Origin: Ensifer sp. MPMI2T | GTDB lineage: Bacteria; Pseudomonadota; Alphaproteobacteria; Rhizobiales; Rhizobiaceae | Reading direction: 5' to 3' | DNA length: 64,000 bases | Assembly: GCF_004827385.1 (NCBI RefSeq) | Contig: NZ_SRXN01000001.1 | Coordinates: 372,001-436,000 of the forward strand | Program-made: the position numbers and the translations under genes | Shown here: one piece after another, positions 1 through 6,509 of the stretch | How the letters are laid out: every line of letters starts with the position of its first letter | Numbering within the stretch: the first letter of the stretch is position 1 | The notes under the pieces: model-generated | What the model saw: only the letters and a program-made list of their open reading frames with translations | Databases searched by the model: none | What the model was told of the DNA's origin: nothing

Positions 1-1
1 G

Positions 2-328
2 CCGCAGTTCAATTCGCCGCGGACGTGCACGCGGCCGCTCGAAGAGCGTGAGGCGGAGGACGCAAGCGTCTGGGCGGTCAGTTGCTTCTTCCTGTGGTCG
101 CCGCTGCGCGGCAAGGGGTTGAGCCACCGCATGCTTGCGGCCGCGATCGATCACGCGCGAAAGGAAGGTGCATGCTATCTCGATGCGTGCCCAATCGACC
201 ACACCAAACAGCCGAAATCGGTAACCCTCTATATCGGCTCGACGGCGATCTTCAATGCGGCGGGCTTCGAGACGGTCGCTCGGCGCAGGGACGGCCGGCC
301 GCTGATGCGACTGGATCTGAGGCAATGA
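2..328 (+). CDS. GNAT-family N-acetyltransferase, C-terminal part (5' end outside window)
   Basis: The reading frame is open from the left edge of the window and stops at 328, so only about the last 108 residues are present. The segment around SPLRGKGLSHRML resembles the acetyl-CoA binding loop (R/Q-x-x-G-x-G/A) of GNAT acetyltransferases. The later stretch ending YIGSTAIFNAAGFETVAR resembles the C-terminal strand-helix of the fold. The substrate cannot be told. It converges on the HAD-like gene at 376-1021. Confidence 0.75.
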   Translation, partial: PQFNSPRTCTRPLEEREAEDASVWAVSCFFLWSPLRGKGLSHRMLAAAIDHARKEGACYLDACPIDHTKQPKSVTLYIGSTAIFNAAGFETVARRRDGRPLMRLDLRQ

Positions 329-375
329 TGGCGTTGTACGATCTTCAATCCGCGCCGCTACGGCACAAACACCGT

Positions 376-1021
376 TCAGCCGTTCACAGCCGCGCGCAAG
401 TGGGTGCGGATAAGGCGTGCGGCCTGCGCCCAATCCGCAGCCGCATGGATGCCGACATCGGGTGCCGGGGCGAGCGCGAAATTCGGCGTTTGCCATCAGG
501 TTTATGAGAAGGCAGGAAGGTGCGTGATCCCTTACGGAGTGGAGATTGCGCAGGATGTCGTCAATGAAGACGACAGGGAGTTCCCTGCAGCCGTGCAGGC
601 GCTTCACAAGCGGGCCTTTCGGCTCCTCGGAGGCGAGCAGCGGATAGGGGAGGCCGAGGGCGTCGAGCAGTGTACGCCGCCTGGCCGCGTGCCGTGGTGG
701 CATCGCGGTCAGAAACACGATATCCGCCTCGGCGGAGAGTTTCGCAAGCGTGTCGACCACCAGAGCGGCCGGCGTCTGCCACTGCTCCTGCGCATCGTAG
801 AAGGCGTCGAGCAGCGCCGTCATTGTGGCCTCGCTCGCTGCTTCCCCACGCTGCAGATCGACGATGTTGCCGGTCAGGCGGAAAGAGCTGGGCAACAGCC
901 TGTGCTGACAACTCTCGAGGAAGAGTTTGAACGGCGTCAGGAATTCAAGGACGACTTCATCGACATCGCTGACGATCAGGGGTCTGTGCCCCAGACGAAC
1001 GATGTCGAGGTCGGCAGCCAT
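376..1021 (-). pseudogene. HAD-like phosphatase/hydrolase homologue with an apparent 1-base frameshift
   Basis: The ATG at 1021 lies 2 bases past the stop of the DUF3572 gene, suggesting one transcript. The first 180 codons read as a HAD-like protein: a DVDEVV motif near residue 20 stands in for the DxDxT/V nucleophile motif, FLTAMPP matches motif II, and FIDD matches the acidic motif. At the AAA run 479-481 (TTT in the coding sense) the frame becomes unrelated and stays open to the window edge, antisense to the GNAT gene. Skipping one T restores a plausible ending (FALAPAPDVGIHAAADWAQ... to a TGA at 376), giving about 214 aa. Either a real one-base insertion disrupted the gene or the base is a sequencing error. 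Enzymatic activity is not established. Confidence 0.6.
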
Positions 1022-1023
1022 AC

Positions 1024-1296
1024 TCAGCTATCCTCGAAATCCGACGCACCGGAGAGAACGTGGTGCGCCCGGACCACCTCTTCCGGCCGCGTTTGCGTCG
1101 CTGTACAGAAGGCCATCAGCGTCGGTTCGTGGTCCATCAGGAAAGCGACCAAACCGCCCATGAAACCCGGCTCGCCGATTGCCGTGCGCAGTGAAACGGG
1201 GTCGGTGCCGGTCAGGGCGAGGAAACGGGAGAGAAGTTCCGGTTCGTTGGCGAGCCAGGCGAGGATGGCGATTGCTGTTTCGTCAGCGCTCTTCAT
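1024..1296 (-). CDS. DUF3572 family protein
   Basis: A 90-residue, mainly helical soluble protein. Its C-terminal half (FMGGLVAFLMDHEPTLMAFC, then RPEEVVRAHHVL) matches my recollection of DUF3572, a small alphaproteobacterial family of unknown function usually found near divK. It starts with ATG at 1296 and is followed after 2 bases by the HAD-like gene. It is transcribed away from divK, so 1297-1530 must hold divergent promoters. Confidence 0.75.
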   Translation of the reverse strand: MKSADETAIAILAWLANEPELLSRFLALTGTDPVSLRTAIGEPGFMGGLVAFLMDHEPTLMAFCTATQTRPEEVVRAHHVLSGASDFEDS

Positions 1297-1410
1297 GGTG
1301 TCGGACCTCTCGTCATCTTGCGCCCGGAATTACCTATTTTTCAACCAAATAGCGCTAGCCTCGCGACTGAGGAAATGGGCCGAGTCGCTGATTGTGCAAC
1401 TTATATGTCT

Positions 1411-1460
1411 AGAGCGGGATGAGGAAAAGTGTTTGCGGTTTTCCACTCGCATCCCGCTCT
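1411..1460. repeat. Palindromic intergenic element upstream of divK
   Basis: AGAGCGGGATG (1411-1421) pairs perfectly with CATCCCGCTCT (1450-1460), and the inner GGAAAA pairs with TTTTCC around a GTGTTTGCGG loop. From memory, palindromes with GAGCGGGATG ends and a GTGTNNGCGG core are common intergenic repeats in Sinorhizobium. The element at 41679-41725 has the same AAAAGTGTG..CGGTTTT core with different arms. It lies 70 bases before divK. Confidence 0.65.
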
Positions 1461-1530
1461 CACCTATTGGAATCGATCACATCGTGATCTCGTGGACGTG
1501 CAAGGCGGCGGCGGACAGCAAGGTATCGAC

Positions 1531-1902
1531 ATGCCCAAACAGGTGATGATTGTTGAGGACAACGAGCTAAATATGAAGCTCTTCCGCGACCTGATTGAGG
1601 CTTCTGGCTATCAGACGATCCAGACGCGCAACGGCATGGAGGCGCTCGAGCTTGCACGCAAGCACCGGCCCGATCTGATCCTGATGGACATCCAGTTGCC
1701 CGAGGTTTCCGGCTTGGAAGTCACGAAGTGGCTCAAGGAAGACGATGAGCTGCACGTCATTCCGGTCATTGCCGTAACCGCATTCGCCATGAAGGGCGAT
1801 GAGGAGCGTATTCGCCAGGGCGGTTGTGAAGCCTATGTCTCCAAACCGATTTCGGTTCCGAAATTCATCGAAACAATCAAGACCTATCTGGGCGATGCCT
1901 GA
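1531..1902 (+). CDS. divK: DivK single-domain response regulator
   Basis: A 123-residue stand-alone receiver domain. The acidic pair is E9/D10, the phosphoacceptor is D53 (LILMDIQLP), the conserved Thr is T83 and the Lys is K105, the layout of Caulobacter DivK. In alphaproteobacteria DivK is phosphorylated or dephosphorylated by DivJ/PleC-type kinases and adjusts the CckA-CtrA relay, setting polarity and division asymmetry. The start was chosen as [11 protein letters not shown] because upstream in-frame codons run into the palindromic repeat. pleD follows 17 bases after the stop, and divK-pleD is a conserved pair. Confidence 0.96.
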   Translation: MPKQVMIVEDNELNMKLFRDLIEASGYQTIQTRNGMEALELARKHRPDLILMDIQLPEVSGLEVTKWLKEDDELHVIPVIAVTAFAMKGDEERIRQGGCEAYVSKPISVPKFIETIKTYLGDA

Positions 1903-1919
1903 GCGGCGGGAAACTTGAG

Positions 1920-3287
1920 ATGACAGCACGTATCCTCGTCGTCGATGACGTACCAGCCAATGTGAAGCTCCTGGAGGCGCGGCTGCTGGCTGAATATTTC
2001 GACGTCTTGACGGCCGAGGACGGGCAATCTGCCTTGGCGATCTGCGAAAAGACGCCCGTAGACCTCGTGCTGCTCGATATCATGATGCCGGGCATGGATG
2101 GATTCGAGGTCTGCGAGAGGCTGAAGGCGAACAGCCGAACCGCGCATATTCCGGTGGTCATGGTGACGGCGCTCGATCAGCCGTCCGATCGGGTGCGTGG
2201 ACTGAAGGCCGGTGCCGACGACTTCCTCACCAAACCGGTCAACGACCTGCAACTGATGTCGCGCGTGAAAAGCCTGGTGCGGTTGAAGAATGTCAGCGAT
2301 GAATTGCGCCTTCGCGCGCAAACGGCACACACGATTGGTCTACAGGACCTTGCGCGGCCAGATCGCCCGGATGAGCCGGGTAACATCTTGCTTGTCGACG
2401 CACGCGCCTCATCCCAGGAGCGGCTTCTGCGCGCTCTGAAACCGATCGCTGATGTCTCGGTTATATCGGATCCCCAGGCAGCCTTGTTCGAGGCGGCCGA
2501 AAGCAATTTCGACCTCGTCATCGTCAACGCAAACTTTGACGACTACGATCCGCTGCGTTTGTGCTCGCAACTGCGTTCGCTGGAGCGCACACGCTTCGTA
2601 CCGATCCTGCTGGTCACGGAGCAGGGGCGTGACGAAATGGTCGTTCGGGCGCTCGAACTCGGCGTGACGGACTACGTCATGCGCCCGGTCGATCCCAATG
2701 AGCTCGTGGCTCGCTCGCTGACGCAGATCCGCCGCAAACATTGCAATGACCGGCTGCGGGCGAGCGTCCAGCAGACGATCGAGCTGGCGATCACGGATGG
2801 TCTCACGGGCCTGCACAATCGGCGTTACCTGGATAATCATCTGAAGCTGCTGTTGGACCGCGCCGTCGCCCGCGGTCGGTCGCTTTCCATCTGCATTACC
2901 GATATCGACCGCTTCAAATACATCAACGATACCTACGGCCATGACGCGGGCGACGACGTGTTGCGCGAATTTGCCAACCGCGTGCGTGCGACTGTCCGGG
3001 GTGCGGATCTCGCATGTCGGTTTGGTGGCGAGGAATTCGTGATCGTCATGCCGGACACCACCCCGGAAATGGCTGCAATCGTCGCCGAACGCCTTCGTCT
3101 GATGGTTGAGAGCCGAGCATTCGCTATTCCTCAGGCCGATACGGTTCATCCCGTCACGGCTTCCCTCGGCATCTCCAGCCTGAGAGCGGAGGGCGATACG
3201 CCGGAAGCGTTGTTGAAGCGCGCCGACATGGCGCTCTATCAGGCCAAAAACAACGGCCGCAACAGGGTGGTGGCGGCAGCCGCCTAA
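1920..3287 (+). CDS. pleD: PleD, diguanylate cyclase response regulator (REC-REC-GGDEF)
   Basis: A 455-residue protein with two receiver domains and a GGDEF domain. The first receiver has D9/D10 and phosphoacceptor D53 (LLDIMMPGMDG). The second (about 150-270) is degenerate, as in other PleD proteins. The C-terminal cyclase (about 285-455) carries the active-site signature GGEEF and an RxxD inhibitory site (RGAD) five residues upstream, so product inhibition by c-di-GMP is expected. PleD converts two GTP to c-di-GMP and, in Caulobacter, works at the stalked pole under DivK influence. The context with divK supports the same role. Confidence 0.95.
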   Translation: MTARILVVDDVPANVKLLEARLLAEYFDVLTAEDGQSALAICEKTPVDLVLLDIMMPGMDGFEVCERLKANSRTAHIPVVMVTALDQPSDRVRGLKAGADDFLTKPVNDLQLMSRVKSLVRLKNVSDELRLRAQTAHTIGLQDLARPDRPDEPGNILLVDARASSQERLLRALKPIADVSVISDPQAALFEAAESNFDLVIVNANFDDYDPLRLCSQLRSLERTRFVPILLVTEQGRDEMVVRALELGVTDYVMRPVDPNELVARSLTQIRRKHCNDRLRASVQQTIELAITDGLTGLHNRRYLDNHLKLLLDRAVARGRSLSICITDIDRFKYINDTYGHDAGDDVLREFANRVRATVRGADLACRFGGEEFVIVMPDTTPEMAAIVAERLRLMVESRAFAIPQADTVHPVTASLGISSLRAEGDTPEALLKRADMALYQAKNNGRNRVVAAAA

Positions 3288-3605
3288 CCTTGAAGGCAGC
3301 AAGTAATGCGGTTACTCGGCCGCGATTAGAATGCTCTTTTCAGGCTCTTGTTAAGTTTCTTTAAAGTTGTATTCTCCGCTGCGTCGCTGGTGCTGGGGCA
3401 AAGCATTTCCATAAGCGGCAGATTCGGCATTGTCCGAATATGAGACAGAATTAACCAAACGCCGAGCAAGCTTGCTCCGGCGATTAAGAATTCGTTGATT
3501 TTTTTTTATTTTCAGGCAATGCTGATACGTATGGAAGCGTGACTTCCATCACCAATCGGTTACCCCATGATGCTCAGGTCCGCCGCATCTCCTGGGTCGT
3601 GGGGT
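3288..3605. other. pleD-downstream intergenic stretch, AT-rich, no supported gene
   Basis: No convincing reading frame. It has an AT-rich tract near 3497-3512 that is unusual for this GC-rich DNA, a perfect 14-base palindrome GAGCAAGCTTGCTC at 3464-3477, and TTAA-rich spots at about 3351-3364 and 3451-3456. These could be promoter or operator material for the structured segment that follows, but no consensus is clear. Confidence 0.4.
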
Positions 3606-3703
3606 CGGTCGGCTGGTTTCCGATGTTCGCGGATTCCTCGTGCCGCAGTCGGAAGCCAGCCGACCCCCTTTCAAAACGCCGCTTCGCAAGAGGCGGCGTT
3701 TTT
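3606..3703 (+). ncRNA. Candidate structured small RNA or leader ending in an intrinsic terminator
   Basis: Arms 3606-3622 (GGTCGGCTGGTTTCCGA) and 3649-3665 form a 17-bp stem with one G-T pair around a 26-base loop. A terminator hairpin follows at once: AACGCCGC (3675-3682) with GCGGCGTT (3693-3700) and a T run to 3703. No open frame explains the structure. The next gene, rpmG, is on the other strand, so any plus-strand transcript ending here would be non-coding or the tail of the pleD mRNA. I cannot assign it to a known RNA family. Confidence 0.45.
3673..3703 (+). terminator. Rho-independent terminator
   Basis: An 8-bp stem AACGCCGC/GCGGCGTT with a 10-base loop, followed by five T. It would end plus-strand transcripts coming from pleD or from the structured segment. 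The A run on its left side could give weak activity on the other strand. Confidence 0.75.
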
Positions 3704-3782
3704 CGTTCCAGTTCAATTGGATAGGGCTGTCCGGCGTCGGGAGCGGCGCACCATTGAGGCCGTCGTCGAAGGCAACCCGGTC

Positions 3783-3816
3783 AAAGAAAAAGCGCCGGAC
3801 CTCGCGGCCCGGCGCC
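3783..3816 (-). terminator. Rho-independent terminator of rpmG
   Basis: On the minus strand GCGCCGG (3815-3809) pairs with CCGGCGC (3798-3792), then a T tract covers 3791-3787 and continues as TCTTTGA. It lies 25 bases past the rpmG stop and would close the minus-strand series. Confidence 0.8.
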
Positions 3817-3840
3817 TTGAAACAGATTGGAACGCTGATC

Positions 3841-4008
3841 TTACTTGATCTTCGTTTCCTTGAACTCGACGTGCTTCTTCACGATCGGGTCGTATTTGGT
3901 CTTCGTCATCTTTTCCGTCATCGTACGGCTGTTCTTGGTCGTGACGTAAAAGAAACCCGTGTCGGCTGTCGACAGCAGCTTGATCTTGATGGTGGTAGCT
4001 TTCGCCAT
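3841..4008 (-). CDS. rpmG: 50S ribosomal protein L33
   Basis: 55 codons from ATG at 4008: [20 protein letters not shown], then [10 protein letters not shown] and a lysine-rich C terminus ending ETKIK. Length and sequence fit bacterial L33, a large-subunit protein near the E site. There are no cysteine pairs, so this is the zinc-independent (C-minus) form. An intrinsic terminator follows 25 bases downstream. It is too short to be picked up by most length cut-offs. Confidence 0.95.
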   Translation of the reverse strand: MAKATTIKIKLLSTADTGFFYVTTKNSRTMTEKMTKTKYDPIVKKHVEFKETKIK

Positions 4009-4101
4009 GGTCGTCCTGCCTTTATAAAAATGAAAGCCGTGGACAACCGGTTGCGGGCCACGGACAAGGTTGGCGCGAAACTACAAATCGCGACCGAAAA
4101 G

Positions 4102-5286
4102 TCAAGGCCGTTTTGGATTCAAAACGATCCGAACCACCGAAAGCGCAACATAAAGCCCGAAGAATGCTGCGATCGCCCAGGCGAAACCGTTGTTGCCGGT
4201 GACGTCCATTGCAGCGCCGATCACCTGTGGGCCGGCGACGGTGCCGACGGCATAGGAGAAAACAAAGGCGGCATTGGCTGCTGCAAGATCGGCGCCCTGA
4301 AGCCGGGAACCCAGGTGGCTGAGCCCGACCGTGTAGAGACCGGAAACGCATCCACCCCAGAACAACAGCACGAGGGCCATCAGGATCCAGCTTTCGACCA
4401 GCATCGGGAGACAGAGGGCGCCGATGAGGCCGATCAGCGTCATCGCGGAAAGGAGCGTGCGGCGATCCTTCACGCGGTCGGATAGCACTCCGAGAGGGAT
4501 CTGGAAGATGAAGTTCCCGATTCCCATGACCGTCAGCAGCAGCGCAGCTTGCGATTCGGTAAAGCCCGCCCGCGTGCCGAAAATCGGGAACAACGAGAGA
4601 CCGCCCGATTCGACGGCGCCGAAAATGAAGACCGCAGCCGTCGCCGTGGGAACGAGAAACACATAGCGCATGAAATGGCGCTCGGGCTTCTCGTCGAGGA
4701 CGGGGCTTTCGTTGCGCGCTAGAAAGATCGGGATGGCCGCAAGCAGGATGACGCCTGCGCCAACGGCGAAGGGCAATATCCCCTCACTGCCGAGGATCGA
4801 AAAGAGCAGGGGACCGCTCGCAAAACCGAGCGAAAGCACGGTGCCGTAGATACCGAGCACGAAACCGCGCCGGTTGGGAGGTGCCGTTGCGTTGATCCAG
4901 AATTCCGAAAGGATGAAAAGCACGGTGATCGCGCCGTGGAAGACGACACGCAAGGGAAACCACAGCCAGAAATTCACGATGTAGTAAAAGCCGAGCGCGC
5001 TCACCGCGGCAAACAGTATCGCCAGGAGCATTGTCGGCGCGACGCCGTGACGGTGCGCGAACTTCGTCGTGAACGGGGCGGCCGCCATGGACGCGAAGCC
5101 GGCCATTGCCGAGTTGAACCCGATCAGTGTCGAGGGGATTCCGCGCTTCTCCATGATGATACTGAGCAGCGGGAGCCCCAGGCCGATGGCAATGCCGACC
5201 GCCGTAATTGCAGCTACGGCCGCAATCAGCGAAAGCCAGTGAATTTCGTCAACCGGTGCAGGCGTACCGGACGGCGGCTTTGACAT
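4102..5286 (-). CDS. MFS transporter
   Basis: A 394-residue integral membrane protein with about 12 hydrophobic segments. Between TM2 and TM3 it has a positively charged loop (TKFAHRHG), and a second copy GVLSDRVKDRR in the loop after TM8, the characteristic MFS A-motif positions. It resembles the sugar/drug efflux type of MFS, but the substrate cannot be read from sequence. The start is ATG at 5286, as residues further upstream in frame are not hydrophobic and overlap the NUDIX gene. It follows the NUDIX gene by 13 bases. Confidence 0.88.
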   Translation of the reverse strand: MSKPPSGTPAPVDEIHWLSLIAAVAAITAVGIAIGLGLPLLSIIMEKRGIPSTLIGFNSAMAGFASMAAAPFTTKFAHRHGVAPTMLLAILFAAVSALGFYYIVNFWLWFPLRVVFHGAITVLFILSEFWINATAPPNRRGFVLGIYGTVLSLGFASGPLLFSILGSEGILPFAVGAGVILLAAIPIFLARNESPVLDEKPERHFMRYVFLVPTATAAVFIFGAVESGGLSLFPIFGTRAGFTESQAALLLTVMGIGNFIFQIPLGVLSDRVKDRRTLLSAMTLIGLIGALCLPMLVESWILMALVLLFWGGCVSGLYTVGLSHLGSRLQGADLAAANAAFVFSYAVGTVAGPQVIGAAMDVTGNNGFAWAIAAFFGLYVALSVVRIVLNPKRP

Positions 5287-5299
5287 TCGAAAAGAACCC

Positions 5300-6016
5300 T
5301 TAGAGGAGCGTACGGACAAAGCGCCCACGGCGCATGAGGTAAAACGGCACAGACCTTTCACGAGGAAGGGAGGGATCCGATTCGAGGCTGCTCCTCAGGT
5401 CCGCAAGGATTGTGGCGGTGATCTCCGGTATTCGGAGGGGTGGAAGGTCGTTCACATCGATCCACTGCAAATCCTGAAGCTCCCGGCTTTCCAGAATCAG
5501 CGAAGCGTCGATTTCGGCCTCATCCGCGAAAACCGCGAAGAAACGTGTGTCGAACCGCCTCGAGTGTCCCGGAGGAGTAATGGCCCGAGCCATATAGCGT
5601 AAGTTTGCAAGATCGGGAAGGAAGGGAAGTCCGGCGCGCGGTTCGCGGTTTGTCTTGCCGACGCGGACACCGGCCTCTTCGTAAAGCTCCCTCACGGCGG
5701 CCAGAGCGAGCGCCCGCGCCCGAGCTTCGGTCAGCGGTCGCCCTTCGACCAACTTCAGCGATTGCAGAACGGCCGGATGGAGATCGCCCGCAAAAGCCAG
5801 CCGATGGTCGGAGGGATCGCGCCGGCCGCCGGGGAAGACATAGACGTCCGGCATGAAGGCATGGGCGCTGTGGCGTTTTCCCATGAGCACGCGAACACGG
5901 GCGCATGACCGGTCGAGGACCATGATGGAAGCGGCGTCCCGTGCTCTTACGGGCCGGCCGCTCGGGGACTCGGACTGCGACAAAGCTGCGCTGCCGCTAT
6001 GGCGCTCCGACGTCAT
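5300..6016 (-). CDS. NUDIX hydrolase
   Basis: 238 residues with the Nudix box around AVRELYEEAGV (REUxEExG pattern), preceded by VFPGGRRDP, typical for a metal-dependent nucleoside-diphosphate-X pyrophosphohydrolase. The substrate is unknown. The N-terminal 25 residues are polar and variable. The ATG at 6016 overlaps the DUF983 stop as ATGA, which supports this start and translational coupling. Confidence 0.88.
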   Translation of the reverse strand: MTSERHSGSAALSQSESPSGRPVRARDAASIMVLDRSCARVRVLMGKRHSAHAFMPDVYVFPGGRRDPSDHRLAFAGDLHPAVLQSLKLVEGRPLTEARARALALAAVRELYEEAGVRVGKTNREPRAGLPFLPDLANLRYMARAITPPGHSRRFDTRFFAVFADEAEIDASLILESRELQDLQWIDVNDLPPLRIPEITATILADLRSSLESDPSLPRERSVPFYLMRRGRFVRTLL

Positions 6017-6468
6017 GCCGAGGCGTCTCGCGGCGGAAGGACGTCTTCCGGAGCATCCTCCTTGCCGCCGAAACCATGCATCTTGAGAGCCCATTGCAGT
6101 CCGATGACGGCACCCTTGACCGGCTGCAGGAGCGCAATGGAACTGGCAAGCGTGACCGGTGCCCAGATCGCCAGATGCTGCCAAGTCGACAGCGGGAGCA
6201 CGAGGTCGGTCATCATGTAGCCGGCGAGCACGGCGTGGCCGACGATCGTCACGACGATATAGGGCGGAAAGTCATCGGCGCGCTGATGATCCATCCGCTC
6301 GCCGCACGCTGCACAAGCATCGACAGACTTGATGAAGGCCCGAAAAAGGCGCGCCTCGCCACAGGCAGGGCACCGACCAAGGAAACCGCGCTTGATCGAG
6401 CGCATGACGGGACGGTCTTCGTCCTCCATTCCCCCGAGACGGAGCTCTTCGGTGGCCGCTGTCTTCAT
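6013..6468 (-). CDS. DUF983 family membrane protein
   Basis: 151 residues: an N-terminal zinc-ribbon-like region with two Cys pairs (CPACG and CAACG, about residues 33-57), then two hydrophobic segments (YIVVTIVGHAVLAGYMM and HLAIWAPVTLASSIALL). The family is common in alphaproteobacteria and its biochemical role is not established. I chose the ATG at 6468 because AAGGA lies 7 bases before it; an ATG at 6483 is possible but has no good ribosome binding site. It sits between rnr and the NUDIX gene. Confidence 0.85.
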   Translation of the reverse strand: MKTAATEELRLGGMEDEDRPVMRSIKRGFLGRCPACGEARLFRAFIKSVDACAACGERMDHQRADDFPPYIVVTIVGHAVLAGYMMTDLVLPLSTWQHLAIWAPVTLASSIALLQPVKGAVIGLQWALKMHGFGGKEDAPEDVLPPRDASA

Positions 6469-6509
6469 ACCGATATCCTTCATGTCCGACGCAGCAGTCC
6501 TGTCGGCTG

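Noticed and set aside
404-1546. A 380-codon plus-strand frame over the HAD-like and DUF3572 genes
   Set aside because: It crosses two better supported minus-strand genes and the palindromic repeat, and has no recognisable domain.
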